NCBI RefSeq assembly: GCF_014646255.1
Contig: NZ_BMNC01000002.1
Location: 494,140-558,139, forward strand
Direction: 5' to 3'
DNA: 64,000 nucleotides
Source of the DNA: Lentzea pudingi
GTDB lineage: Bacteria > Actinomycetota > Actinomycetes > Mycobacteriales > Pseudonocardiaceae
Shown: positions 7,574 through 15,759 of the stretch, one piece after another
How the letters are laid out: the number at the start of each line of letters is the position of its first letter
Position numbering within the stretch: position 1 is the stretch's first letter
Made by a program: the position numbers and the translations under genes
Notes under the pieces: generated by a model
Database searches by the model: none
The model's input: the letters and a program-made list of their open reading frames with translations, nothing else
What the model was told of the DNA's origin: nothing

Positions 7574-8268
7574 CGCTGGTTCACCGGCCGCACGACGATC
7601 TCGTTGACGTCGACCTCCGAGGGCTGCGAGATCGCGTACGCGATGGCGTCACCGATGGCGGACGCCGGCAACGCGATCTTGCGGAAGTCCTCCATCAGCT
7701 CCGCCGCGAAGTCCTCGGTGATGGTGTCCGCCAGCTCGGACTCCGTGACGCCGGGCGAGATCACGGTGACCCGCACGTCGTCGCGCTCCTGCCGCAACCC
7801 CTCGGAGATCGCCCACACGGCGTACTTCGTCGCGCAGTACACGGCGGCGGTCGGCATGACCATGTGCGCGCCGATCGAGGCGACGTTCACGACGTGCCCG
7901 CCACCGGAGAACCGGGGCAGCACGGCGGCGATGCCGTACAGCACACCCTTGATGTTGACGTCCACCATGCGGTCCCACTCGTCGACCTTCAACGAGTCCA
8001 TGAGGGACAGGGGCATCACACCGGCGTTGTTCACCAGCACGTCGACCCGGCCGTACCGTTCCACGGCCGCATCCACAAAGGACTGGAACGACTCCCGCGA
8101 CGTCACGTCGAGCGGCGCGTAGCCGGCACCGATCTCGGATGCCAACGCCGCCAGCCGGTCCTCACGCCGTGCCCCGAGGAACACCTGATGTCCTGCCGCG
8201 GCCAGAACGCGGGCCGTGGCCTCGCCGATGCCGCTGGAAGCTCCACTGATCAAAACGACTTTGCTCAT
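7570..8268 (-). CDS. Short-chain dehydrogenase/reductase (SDR)
   Basis: NAD(P)H-dependent oxidoreductase of the classical SDR type, 232 residues from the ATG at 8268 (an in-frame GTG lies 6 nt upstream). Visible motifs: the coenzyme-binding GASSGIGEA near the N-terminus, an Arg after the second strand (LGARRED) that suggests NADP(H), the structural NNAG, the catalytic Ser in VASIGAH and the YxxxK of VYCATKYAVW. The best-known relatives are clavulanic-acid-dehydrogenase-like SDRs. It is divergent from an MmyB-type regulator. Such SDR/MmyB pairs are widespread in actinomycetes and the regulator usually represses the SDR. Confidence 0.9.
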   Translation of the reverse strand: MSKVVLISGASSGIGEATARVLAAAGHQVFLGARREDRLAALASEIGAGYAPLDVTSRESFQSFVDAAVERYGRVDVLVNNAGVMPLSLMDSLKVDEWDRMVDVNIKGVLYGIAAVLPRFSGGGHVVNVASIGAHMVMPTAAVYCATKYAVWAISEGLRQERDDVRVTVISPGVTESELADTITEDFAAELMEDFRKIALPASAIGDAIAYAISQPSEVDVNEIVVRPVNQR

Positions 8269-8370
8269 GGCCACAACACTCGCCGGACCGAACGGCCTCT
8301 ACCAGGACACCTTCTCCCTAGGAGTGCCACACCCAGGCAGGTTCCGGCCACTCGGAATATCCTCGGAACC

Positions 8371-9225
8371 ATGCTCGGCGAGTTCCTGAAAGCACACCGC
8401 GCCCGCGTCAACCCCCAGGACGCGGGCCTGCCGAGCCATACCCAGCGCAAGGTCAAGGGCCTGCGGCGGGAGGAGGTCGCGGTGCTCGCCGGGGTCAGCG
8501 CGGACTACTACGCCCGCCTCGAACAGGGCCGCGAGACCCACCCGTCGGCACAGGTCCTCGACGCCCTGAGCAGGGCCCTGCACCTCGACACCGACGCCCG
8601 CGCGCACCTGCACCGGCTGGCCGGAGTCGTCGCCGACGAGGGCCACACGACCGACAAGGTCAGCCCCGAGCTGCGCCGTCTCATGAGCGGCATGCACGAC
8701 ATGCCGGCGTTCGTGATGAACGGGTTCTTGGACATGCTGGCCTCGAACGCACTGGCCGAAGCCCTCTACGAGCCGTTCACGCCCGCCGACAACGCGGCCA
8801 GGATGACGTTCCTCGACCCGGTGGCCGCGAGCTTCTACCCGCGCTGGAACTGGGTCGCGCAGAGCACCGTCGCGCACCTGCGGCAGACCGCCGACCCGAA
8901 GTCCCAGCGCCTCAGGCAGATGGTCGCGGAACTGAGCCAGAACCCCGTCTTCGAAGAACTCTGGGAACACCACGAGGTGCGCGGGAAGACCCAGGACGCC
9001 AAGGAGTTCGTGCATCCCGCGGTCGGCCCGCTCGAGCTGACCTACCACTCGTTCGACGTCCGCGAGGCACCCGGCCAGTACCTCGTGGTCTACCAGGCGG
9101 AGCCGGGCCCGAACGCCGACGCGCTGCGGCTCCTCGCGACTAGCCGGGCCACACGGGCGGCCGCTTCTCCAGGAACGACGCCCGTCCCTCTTTGGCTGAC
9201 GGGGACTGCGAGGTCTCGGCCATGA
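8371..9225 (+). CDS. XRE-type regulator with MmyB-like ligand domain
   Basis: DNA-binding regulator of 284 residues. Residues 1-80 form a helix-turn-helix with the characteristic VKGLRREEVAVLAGVSADYY and LEQGRETHPS. The rest is the MmyB-like (PAS-fold) domain, with NGFLDMLASNALAEALYEP and FDVREAPGQYLVVYQAEPG. The frame runs about 86 nt into the end of the convergent enoyl-CoA hydratase gene, giving an unusual Arg/Pro/Thr tail after LRLLATSR. The 96-bp gap to the divergent SDR gene holds a short dyad, CTCC-N3-GGAG at 8314-8324, a possible operator. Confidence 0.88.
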   Translation: MLGEFLKAHRARVNPQDAGLPSHTQRKVKGLRREEVAVLAGVSADYYARLEQGRETHPSAQVLDALSRALHLDTDARAHLHRLAGVVADEGHTTDKVSPELRRLMSGMHDMPAFVMNGFLDMLASNALAEALYEPFTPADNAARMTFLDPVAASFYPRWNWVAQSTVAHLRQTADPKSQRLRQMVAELSQNPVFEELWEHHEVRGKTQDAKEFVHPAVGPLELTYHSFDVREAPGQYLVVYQAEPGPNADALRLLATSRATRAAASPGTTPVPLWLTGTARSRP

Positions 9226-9898
9226 CGGACAGCGCGATCTCGTACCCGTCGGCCTCGGGCCGGTCGAGCTGCGCGTAGACCGTCCGCTTGCCGATGGCCT
9301 TCGACGTACGACTCCCCCGCGTGGCACGGGCCAGCAGATCGTCGACCTCGGCGTCCAGCTGATCCAGAGGCACGGCCCGGTTGATCAGCCCCCACTCCAC
9401 CGCGGTGGCCGCGTCGATCACGTCACCGGTCAGCACCAGCTCCATCAACCGCTTGCGCCCGATCGACCGCGCCACCGGCACCGCGGGCGTGTGGCAGAAC
9501 CACCCGGCCTTGCCACCGGGCAACGAGAACCCAGCCGTGTCCGCCGCCACCGCGAGATCACACGACGCCACCAGTTGACACCCGGCAGCAGTAGCCAGCC
9601 CCTGCACGCGTGCGATCACCACCTGCGGTGCGGACTGGATGGTCTTCATCAGCACGGTGCACAGCTCCAGCAGCAGCCGCACGCCTTCCTCGTCACGGGC
9701 GTGCACGTCCGCGAAGTCGTGCCCGGCGGAGAACACCGGCCCGTCGGCGGCCAGCACGATCCCGGCCGCGTCCGACGTGCGCACCTCGCGGAACGCGTCC
9801 AGCAGCTCCGTGAGGTGCTCGGCGGACAGCGCGTTGCGCTTGGCCGCGCGGTTCATCGTGATCCGGACGACGGACCCGTCCCGCGAAACGTCAACCAT
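9140..9898 (-). CDS. Enoyl-CoA hydratase/isomerase family protein
   Basis: Crotonase-fold enzyme of 252 residues that probably hydrates or isomerises an enoyl-CoA. The oxyanion-hole segments are FSAGHDFADVH and ATAAGCQLVASCDLAVA. The hydratase Glu before the second loop is not obvious (QGLATAAGCQ), so a different crotonase reaction is possible. It lies 17 nt downstream of the B12-dependent mutase gene and is probably co-transcribed, pointing to a shared acyl-CoA pathway such as branched-chain or C2/C4 unit assimilation. Its C-terminal 86 nt overlap the convergent regulator gene. Confidence 0.85.
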   Translation of the reverse strand: MVDVSRDGSVVRITMNRAAKRNALSAEHLTELLDAFREVRTSDAAGIVLAADGPVFSAGHDFADVHARDEEGVRLLLELCTVLMKTIQSAPQVVIARVQGLATAAGCQLVASCDLAVAADTAGFSLPGGKAGWFCHTPAVPVARSIGRKRLMELVLTGDVIDAATAVEWGLINRAVPLDQLDAEVDDLLARATRGSRTSKAIGKRTVYAQLDRPEADGYEIALSVMAETSQSPSAKEGRASFLEKRPPVWPG

Positions 9899-9915
9899 TC
9901 CGCGACAGTAAGGCC

Positions 9916-11910
9916 CTACGGAAGCGAACGCACCTCCCGGATCACGGTGACGATCTCGTCCATGATCTCGGTCAGCTCGTAGTCCTTGGGCGTGAACACC
10001 CGCGCCACACCACGCTCGCGCAGCTTCGCGGCGTCGTCCGGCGGGATGATGCCGCCGACGATCACCGGGATGTCCCCGGCACCGGCCGCGCGCAGCCCGT
10101 CGACCACGGCGGGCACCACCTCGAGGTGCGAGCCGGACAGGATCGAGAGGCCCACGACGTGCACGTCCTCCTGCACGGCCGCGGCCACGATCTGCGACGG
10201 CGTGAGGCGGATGCCCTGGTAGACGACCTCGAAGCCGACGTCGCGGGCACGCACGGCGACCTGCTCGGCACCGTTGGAGTGGCCGTCGAGGCCCGGCTTG
10301 CCGACGAGCATGCGCAGGCGCTCGCCCAGCTCCTCACCGGTCGAGCGCACGCGGTCGCGGACGCGCGCGATCTCCGAGCCCGCCTCGCCCGATGCGGAGG
10401 CGCCGGAAACGCCTGTGGGGGCACGGTATTCGCCGAACGTCTCACGCAATGCCTGCGACCATTCACCAGTCGTCACGCCGGCGCGCGCACAGGCCAGCGT
10501 CACCTCAACAAGGTTCTGGTCAGTCTTCGCAGCTTCGCGCAGTGCGTCCAGAGAGGCTTCGACAGCAGCGTTGTCACGCGAAGCGCGCCATTGCTGGATG
10601 GCTTCCACGGCGTGCAGTTCGACGATCGGGTCGATGGTCTCGATCGCGTTCGCGCCCTCGGCCTGCAGCGGCGACGGCTCGGTCGTGTCGAACTTGTTGA
10701 CACCCACGACGATGTCCTCGCCCGCCTCGACGCGGCGGCGGCGATCCGCCAGTGAGGACACCAGGTTCGACTTCATGTAGCCGGACTCGACGGCCGCGAC
10801 GGCACCGCCCATCGCCTGCACGCGGTCGATCTCCTCGCGGGCACCGGCGAGGATCTCGTTCACCTTCGCCTCGATGACCGGTGAGCCGTCGAAGATGTCG
10901 GCGTACTCCAGCAGGTCCGTCTCGTACGCGAGGACCTGCTGCATGCGCAACGCCCACTGCTGGTCCCACGGACGCGGCAGGCCGAGTGCCTCGTTCCACG
11001 CGGGGAGCTGGATGGCGCGCGCACGGGCGTTGCGGGACAACGAGACCGCGAGCATCTCCAGCACGATGCGCTGGACGTTGTTCTCCGGCTGGGCCTCCGT
11101 GAGCCCGAGCGAGTTGACCTGCACGCCGTAGCGGAACCGGCGGTGCTTCGGGTTCTCGACGCCGTAGCGCTCCAACGTGATCTCGTCCCACAGCTGGGAG
11201 AACGCACGCATCTTGCACATCTCCTCGATGAACCGCACACCGGCGTTCACGAAGAAGGAGATGCGGGCGACGACCTCGCCGAACTTCTCCTGCGGCACCT
11301 GACCGGAGTCGCGCACCGAGTCGAGGACGGCGATCGCCGTGCACATCGCGTACGCGACCTCCTGCGCCGGCGTCGCGCCGACCTCCTGGAGGTGGTAGCT
11401 GCAGATGTTGATCGGGTTCCACTTCGGCACGTTCGTCACGGTCCACGCGACCATGTCGGTGATCAGCCTCAGCGACGGTCCCGGCGGGAACACGTACGTG
11501 CCGCGGGACAGGTACTCCTTGATGATGTCGTTCTGCGTGGTGCCGGCCAGCGCCGACGGGTCCGCGCCCTGCTCCTCGGCCACGGTGACGTACATGGCGA
11601 GCAGCCACATGGCCGTCGCGTTGATCGTCATCGACGTGTTGGCCTCGGCGAGCGGGATCTGGTCGAAGAGCTGCCGCATGTCGCCGATGTGGCTGATGGG
11701 CACGCCGACCTTGCCGACCTCGCCCTTCGCGAGCTCGTCGTCGGGGTCGTAACCGGTCTGCGTCGGCAGGTCGAACGCCACCGACAGGCCCGTCTGGCCC
11801 TTGGAGAGGTTCCGGCGGTAGAGCGCGTTGGACGCCGCTGCCGAAGAGTGACCCGCGTACGTCCGCATCACCCAGGGGCGGTCGCGTTCGCGGTCAGCTG
11901 GGTACGGCAC
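9916..11910 (-). CDS. meaA: MeaA-type B12-dependent acyl-CoA mutase (ethylmalonyl-CoA mutase)
   Basis: Single-chain coenzyme-B12 mutase that rearranges the carbon skeleton of a branched acyl-CoA. The nearest named family is protein MeaA, ethylmalonyl-CoA mutase of the ethylmalonyl-CoA pathway. The 664-residue protein has the substrate TIM barrel (GLSVAFDLPTQTGYDPDD, NTSMTINATAMWLLAMY, TTQNDIIKEY). After a Gly/Ala/Ser-rich linker comes a C-terminal cobalamin domain with the DxHxxG cobalt-ligand motif in GLDGHSNGAEQ. The start is the GTG at 11910 (MPYPADRERDRPW), five nt after GGGAGG; the ATG at 11925 lies upstream of that site. It is in an operon with the enoyl-CoA hydratase. The adenosyltransferase at 13721 could provide the cofactor. 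Methylmalonyl-CoA mutase specificity is not excluded. Confidence 0.9.
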   Translation of the reverse strand: MPYPADRERDRPWVMRTYAGHSSAAASNALYRRNLSKGQTGLSVAFDLPTQTGYDPDDELAKGEVGKVGVPISHIGDMRQLFDQIPLAEANTSMTINATAMWLLAMYVTVAEEQGADPSALAGTTQNDIIKEYLSRGTYVFPPGPSLRLITDMVAWTVTNVPKWNPINICSYHLQEVGATPAQEVAYAMCTAIAVLDSVRDSGQVPQEKFGEVVARISFFVNAGVRFIEEMCKMRAFSQLWDEITLERYGVENPKHRRFRYGVQVNSLGLTEAQPENNVQRIVLEMLAVSLSRNARARAIQLPAWNEALGLPRPWDQQWALRMQQVLAYETDLLEYADIFDGSPVIEAKVNEILAGAREEIDRVQAMGGAVAAVESGYMKSNLVSSLADRRRRVEAGEDIVVGVNKFDTTEPSPLQAEGANAIETIDPIVELHAVEAIQQWRASRDNAAVEASLDALREAAKTDQNLVEVTLACARAGVTTGEWSQALRETFGEYRAPTGVSGASASGEAGSEIARVRDRVRSTGEELGERLRMLVGKPGLDGHSNGAEQVAVRARDVGFEVVYQGIRLTPSQIVAAAVQEDVHVVGLSILSGSHLEVVPAVVDGLRAAGAGDIPVIVGGIIPPDDAAKLRERGVARVFTPKDYELTEIMDEIVTVIREVRSLP

Positions 11911-12013
11911 AGCAACCTCCCACATCGTCGTTCACCGGAGCGTACTGGCCGGTAACAGTTGCTGCGCGTGCGCTTGCTCACTGAATCGAGACCAGAAAGA
12001 GCATGATGAGGAG

Positions 12014-12301
12014 GTGACGGGCTTCTACCAGACAGGCATCGTGTTCGCGGTGCTCGGCCTGCTGGCCTTGGTGCTGCGGTACTTCGCGGGCAACGACAAG
12101 AGAGCCGTGCCGGACCTGGACGGCACGGACTTCGGGTTGCTCAGCGAGGTCGCGGTCGTGCCCACGGAAGAGGCCGCGAACGTCCTCGTGCAGAAGCTGA
12201 AGCGCAACGGCGTGCGAGCCACGCGCTCACGGCACTCGCCTTACCAGGTGATGGTGTTCCCGGCGGACGTCCCGAACGCGCGGCTCGTGCTCAGGACGTG
12301 A
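12014..12301 (+). CDS. Membrane-anchored small protein, DUF2007-like domain
   Basis: A 95-residue protein with one N-terminal transmembrane helix (FYQTGIVFAVLGLLALVLRY). After a short linker comes a soluble domain with the pattern EVAVVPTEEAANVLVQKLKRNGVRAT and a closing VMVFPADVPNARLVL, which resembles the small ferredoxin-like DUF2007/signal-transducer fold. The GTG start is directly preceded by GATGAGGAG, with very short spacing. It is divergent from meaA. The function is unknown. Confidence 0.65.
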   Translation: MTGFYQTGIVFAVLGLLALVLRYFAGNDKRAVPDLDGTDFGLLSEVAVVPTEEAANVLVQKLKRNGVRATRSRHSPYQVMVFPADVPNARLVLRT

Positions 12302-12326
12302 GTTCGCGTCGGTCGTCCGGTCGTCT

Positions 12327-12362
12327 CTTTCCGTCAACCGCCGGAGGCGATTCGGCGGAAAG
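12327..12362. terminator. Hairpin between convergent small gene and murA
   Basis: CTTTCCG at 12327-12333 is complementary to CGGAAAG at 12356-12362, and a further CCGCC/GGCGG pair lies inside. The structure sits in the 118-bp gap between a plus-strand gene and the end of murA and probably terminates both. Confidence 0.5.
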
Positions 12363-12419
12363 CGACGGCCGGATGACCGACTTCTCGGCGAACCTCACCG
12401 CGCGAGCAGGCGAGCGCAA

Positions 12420-13685
12420 TCAGACGCTGACGCGCTCCACGTCGGCGCCGAGCTTGCGGAGGTTCTCCACGAACCCGGGGTACCCGCGCTCGATGTGAAA
12501 GATCTCGTAGACCTCGGTGGCCCCGTCAGCGCACAGACCAGCGAGAACGAGTCCCGCACCAGCCCGGATGTCCGACGCCCACACCGGCGCGCTCGACAGC
12601 TTCTCGATGCCGCGGATCACGGCGTGGTGGCCGTCCGTGCGCGCGTCGGCCCCGAGCCGGATCATCTCGTCGATGAACCGGAACCGGGACTCGAACAGGT
12701 TCTCGGTGATCATCGAGGTGCCCTCGGAGACCGTGGACAGCGCGATCGCGAACGGCTGGTTGTCCGTGGCGAAGCCGGGGTATGGCAGCGTCACGAAGTC
12801 GACGGCCTTGGGCCGCCCCTCCATGACCACGCGGAACCCCTCGTCCTCACCCTCGTAGACGGTGACCTCGGCGCCCGCCATGCGCAGCTTCTCGAGCACC
12901 AGGTCGAGGTGGTGCGGGTTCACGCCGCGCACCCGCACGTCGCCGCGCGTCATGGCGGCGGCGAAACCCCAGGTGGCGCCGACGATCCGGTCACCGATGA
13001 CGCGGTGTTCGGTCGGCTTGAGCTCCGTGACGCCGTGCACGGTCAGCGTGGACGTGCCGGCGCCCTCGACGTTCGCGCCCATCTGGTTGAGCATCAGGCA
13101 GAGGTCGACGATCTCGGGCTCGCGCGCGGCGTTGTCGATGACCGTCGTGCCGTTGGCCAGCACCGCCGCCATCAGGATGTTCTCGGTCGCGCCCATGCTC
13201 GGGAAGTCGAGCCAGATCTGCGTGCCGTGCAGCCCCTCGGCCTCGGCGACGATGCACCCGTGCTCGATCCACGTGGTCGCGCCGAGCTTCTCGAGCCCGC
13301 TCTGGTGCATGTCGAGCGGCCGCGAACCGATCGCGTCACCACCCGGCAACGCCACGACGGCACGCTTGCAGCGCCCGACGAGCGGCCCGAGGACGCAGAT
13401 GGAGGCCCGCAGCTTGCCCATCGCCTCGGAGTCGGCCCGGTGGCTCAGCTCGGCGGGCGTGGTGATCCTCGCCACGTCACCGTCGAGCTCGACCTCACAC
13501 CCGAGGCTGCGCAACGCGTCCGCCATCAGCGGCACGTCGAGGATGTCCGGGCAGTTGGTGATGGTCGTGGTGCCCTCGGCCAGCAGGGCGGCGGCCATCA
13601 GTTTGAGCACGCTGTTCTTGGCGCCGACGACATCGACCTCGCCGACCAGCCTTGCGCCACCGTGTACCCGGAAATGCTCGCTCAC
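12420..13685 (-). CDS. murA: UDP-GlcNAc 1-carboxyvinyltransferase MurA
   Basis: First committed step of peptidoglycan synthesis: transfer of enolpyruvate from PEP to UDP-GlcNAc, in the cytoplasm. The 421-residue protein has the KN pair of the UDP-GlcNAc site ([14 protein letters not shown]), the catalytic loop [15 protein letters not shown], and the C-terminal [13 protein letters not shown] and [12 protein letters not shown] segments. The residue that is Cys115 in E. coli is Asp117 here, as in Mycobacterium. Enzymes with Asp keep activity but are not alkylated by fosfomycin, so intrinsic resistance is predicted. It is divergent from the adenosyltransferase gene across only 35 bp. Confidence 0.97.
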   Translation of the reverse strand: MSEHFRVHGGARLVGEVDVVGAKNSVLKLMAAALLAEGTTTITNCPDILDVPLMADALRSLGCEVELDGDVARITTPAELSHRADSEAMGKLRASICVLGPLVGRCKRAVVALPGGDAIGSRPLDMHQSGLEKLGATTWIEHGCIVAEAEGLHGTQIWLDFPSMGATENILMAAVLANGTTVIDNAAREPEIVDLCLMLNQMGANVEGAGTSTLTVHGVTELKPTEHRVIGDRIVGATWGFAAAMTRGDVRVRGVNPHHLDLVLEKLRMAGAEVTVYEGEDEGFRVVMEGRPKAVDFVTLPYPGFATDNQPFAIALSTVSEGTSMITENLFESRFRFIDEMIRLGADARTDGHHAVIRGIEKLSSAPVWASDIRAGAGLVLAGLCADGATEVYEIFHIERGYPGFVENLRKLGADVERVSV

Positions 13686-13720
13686 GCGGCAATCCTACGT
13701 ACGCCCATAGAGTGCCGGAC

Positions 13721-14293
13721 ATGGCGGTACATCTCACCAAGATCTACACGCGGGTCGGCGACGACGGCACGACCGGCCTGGGCGACTTCTCGCGCGTCCC
13801 GAAGACCTCACCACGCATCGAGGCGTACGCGGACGTGGACGAGACGAACGCGTCCCTCGGCGTCGCTTTGGCCCTGGGCGACCTGGCCCCGGACGTCTTC
13901 GACGTGGTGCGCAGGGTCCAGAACGACCTGTTCGACGTCGGAGCGGACCTCTGCACGCCGATCGTGCCGGACCCCAAGTACCCGCCGTTGCGCGTGACCC
14001 AGGCCTACGTGGACCGCCTGGAGGGCTACTGCGACACGTTCAACGAACGCCTGGGCAAGCTCGACTCGTTCATCCTGAACGGGGGCACGCCCGGCGCCGC
14101 TCTGCTGCACCAGGCGCGCACGATCGCCCGGCGCGCGGAACGGCGGACGTGGTCGCTGATCGAGGACGACGCCGAGCACACGAACGTGCTCACGGCCAAG
14201 TACCTGAACAGGCTGTCCGACCTGCTGTTCATCCTGGCCCGGGTGGCGAACCCCGACGGTGACGTGCTCTGGCAGCCGGGCGAGAACGCCTGA
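13721..14293 (+). CDS. PduO-type cob(I)alamin adenosyltransferase
   Basis: Transfers the adenosyl group of ATP to cob(I)alamin to make coenzyme B12. The 190-residue protein has the PduO/MMAB signatures: KIYTRVGDDGTTGLGDFSRV (ATP site) near the N-terminus, then ADVDETNASLGVALA, FILNGGTPGAALLHQARTIARRAERR and LNRLSDLLFILAR. It sits between murA and the DUF2550/atpC genes in the opposite direction, the same arrangement as in mycobacteria. It is a plausible cofactor supplier for the MeaA-type mutase encoded 2 kb away. A strong hairpin follows the stop. Confidence 0.95.
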   Translation: MAVHLTKIYTRVGDDGTTGLGDFSRVPKTSPRIEAYADVDETNASLGVALALGDLAPDVFDVVRRVQNDLFDVGADLCTPIVPDPKYPPLRVTQAYVDRLEGYCDTFNERLGKLDSFILNGGTPGAALLHQARTIARRAERRTWSLIEDDAEHTNVLTAKYLNRLSDLLFILARVANPDGDVLWQPGENA

Positions 14294-14300
14294 GAACGAC

Positions 14301-14334
14301 GAAGGGCGCGTCCCCCTCGGGGAACGCGCCCTTC
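14301..14334. terminator. Long hairpin after the adenosyltransferase gene
   Basis: GAAGGGCGCGT at 14301-14311 pairs with ACGCGCCCTTC at 14324-14334, with an inner CCCC/GGGG pair and a one-base bulge. It lies between convergent genes and serves as a bidirectional terminator for the adenosyltransferase and DUF2550 genes. Confidence 0.85.
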
Positions 14335-14344
14335 ACGTCAGTGA

Positions 14345-14776
14345 TCAGGAAGCCCAGGGTATGGCCCGCCCGGGAGGCGAGGACTCGAGCCAGGACAGGA
14401 ACCCGGTCAACGCGTCCGGCCCCATGGCGATCTCGACCTCACCGGAAGCGGATCGGCACCGGAGCACCGTCGCCCCCACCGGCATGGCGTAGGCCTCCGG
14501 CCCGGTGGGCTCCCGCCGGGCGTCGATCTCGAGCCCGTCCCGGGAGATCAGCTCGTTCGGCCCGGACCCGAGCGACAACACCCGGAACCACGCGAACGAG
14601 TCACCCTGGTAGTGGCCCACGCCCAGGTGCCAGCCACGCCCGCGGTCGTCGAAGACGCTCCGCAACGCGACGTGCACCCCACCCTCGCGCAGCAACCGGA
14701 TCCGGCGCCAGGCGAAGTACGTGATGACGATCGCCACCCCAAGAAGGATCAGGCCGGCAATTTCGGTGATCCCCAC
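14345..14776 (-). CDS. DUF2550 family membrane-anchored protein
   Basis: A 143-residue protein with one N-terminal transmembrane helix (ITEIAGLILLGVAIVITYFA) followed by a soluble beta-rich domain (GGVHVALRSV, GWHLGVGHYQGDSFAWFR). This is the DUF2550 pattern. The family always sits just after atpC in mycobacteria and relatives, and does so here, 22 nt downstream. The start is the GTG at 14776, with GAGG 8 nt upstream; a longer frame to 14845 would overlap atpC. The function is unknown; proximity suggests a link to the cell envelope or ATP synthase. Confidence 0.85.
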   Translation of the reverse strand: MGITEIAGLILLGVAIVITYFAWRRIRLLREGGVHVALRSVFDDRGRGWHLGVGHYQGDSFAWFRVLSLGSGPNELISRDGLEIDARREPTGPEAYAMPVGATVLRCRSASGEVEIAMGPDALTGFLSWLESSPPGRAIPWAS

Positions 14777-14798
14777 GGCTGCGGCCTCGTGCCCGGTC

Positions 14799-15164
14799 TC
14801 AGGCCGACTGTTCCACGGCCCGCACGCGCGCTGCCGCACGTGCACGCTCTGCGTCGTCCGCGTCCTGCAGCGCCGTGCGCGCCGCGTCCACGTCGATCTC
14901 GCCCGCGAGCTCGGCGTCCTCGGCGAGAATCGATACGCCGGTGCCGGTCACGGAGAGGAAACCACCGTGCACGGCGGCGGTGACAAGGCCACCGTCCGTC
15001 GTGCGCACGCGCACCACGCCACCCTCGACCAGCTGGCCGAGCACGGGCTCGTGACCGGGCAGGATGCCGATCTCGCCCTCGGTGGTCTGCGCCGAAACAG
15101 AGGTGGCCTTACCGGACCACAAACGGCGTTCAACGGCGACCAGTTCAACGGTCATCTCGGCCAC
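14799..15164 (-). CDS. atpC: ATP synthase F1 epsilon subunit, detached from the atp operon
   Basis: Central-stalk epsilon subunit of F1, which links gamma to the c-ring and regulates ATP hydrolysis. The 121-residue protein has the beta-sandwich ([31 protein letters not shown]) and the C-terminal two-helix region rich in Ala/Arg. The GTG at 15164 follows GAGGGAG by 6 nt; the ATG at 15155 is an alternative. Normally atpC directly follows atpD. Here atpD ends at 22048, about 6.9 kb away, with five foreign genes and a terminator in between. The DUF2550 gene that normally follows atpC is still attached, so this is a displaced operon end rather than a second copy. Confidence 0.95.
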   Translation of the reverse strand: MAEMTVELVAVERRLWSGKATSVSAQTTEGEIGILPGHEPVLGQLVEGGVVRVRTTDGGLVTAAVHGGFLSVTGTGVSILAEDAELAGEIDVDAARTALQDADDAERARAAARVRAVEQSA

Positions 15165-15196
15165 GCGTATCTCCCTCGTCGTCTGGAGTCGATCTG

Positions 15197-15202
15197 AGTC
15201 TA
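15197..15202 (-). promoter_or_regulatory. Candidate -10 element for atpC
   Basis: On the minus strand TAGACT lies about 33 nt upstream of the atpC start codon, at a good distance for a short leader. No clear -35 box is seen at the usual spacing, which is common in actinobacteria. The site is in the 106-bp gap shared with the divergent sigma-factor gene. It matters because atpC cannot be read from the atp operon promoter. Confidence 0.4.
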
Positions 15203-15270
15203 AACGGTCGCCTGACAACCTTGCCGCCCCGCCCGGTGTCAGTACCTCCGACGACCGCCGAAGGGGGGAC

Positions 15271-15759
15271 ATGCAGGACTTCGAGGACTTCGTGGCGTTG
15301 CGTTCGCAGGCATTGCTGCGCACGGCATATCTGCTGTGCGGCGGCGACAAAGGCGCCGCTGAGGACATTCTGCAGGACGTCCTCATGAGCATGTACGGCA
15401 AGTGGCGCCGGATCAGGTCCTCACCGGAGGCGTACGCCCGCGCCGGACTGGCGAACGCGGCCGCGAACCGGTGGCGACGGCGCTCGCGCAAACCGGAGGC
15501 ACCGCTGGAACTGGGGGCGGTACCTACGGCGCGCGGGCACGAACAGCAGGTCGTGGACGCGGACAGCGTGGTGCGCGCGTTGGCGCAACTGCCGAAGAAG
15601 ATGCGCGCCGTTCTGGTGCTGCGGTTCTTCGACGACCTCAGCGAGGCCGAGACGGCACGGGCGCTCGGCTGCGGCATCGGCACGGTCAAGAGCCAGACCT
15701 CGCGCGGTCTCGCCCGCATGCGGGAACTGATGGGTGAGCAGGTGCTGACGTGGAACTGA
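15271..15759 (+). CDS. SigE-family ECF RNA polymerase sigma factor
   Basis: A 162-residue extracytoplasmic-function sigma factor. Region 2 is [19 protein letters not shown] and [17 protein letters not shown]. Region 4 is [19 protein letters not shown] followed by the [23 protein letters not shown]. This matches the actinobacterial SigE-type (SASP-like) group. The ATG follows AAGGGGGG. The stop lies 10 nt inside the next gene, so the two are coupled. It is divergent from atpC. Confidence 0.9.
   Translation: MQDFEDFVALRSQALLRTAYLLCGGDKGAAEDILQDVLMSMYGKWRRIRSSPEAYARAGLANAAANRWRRRSRKPEAPLELGAVPTARGHEQQVVDADSVVRALAQLPKKMRAVLVLRFFDDLSEAETARALGCGIGTVKSQTSRGLARMRELMGEQVLTWN

Noticed and set aside
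13686..13720. Cobalamin riboswitch before the adenosyltransferase gene
   Set aside because: The gap is only 35 bp, too short for the roughly 200-nt riboswitch, and no B12 box is seen.
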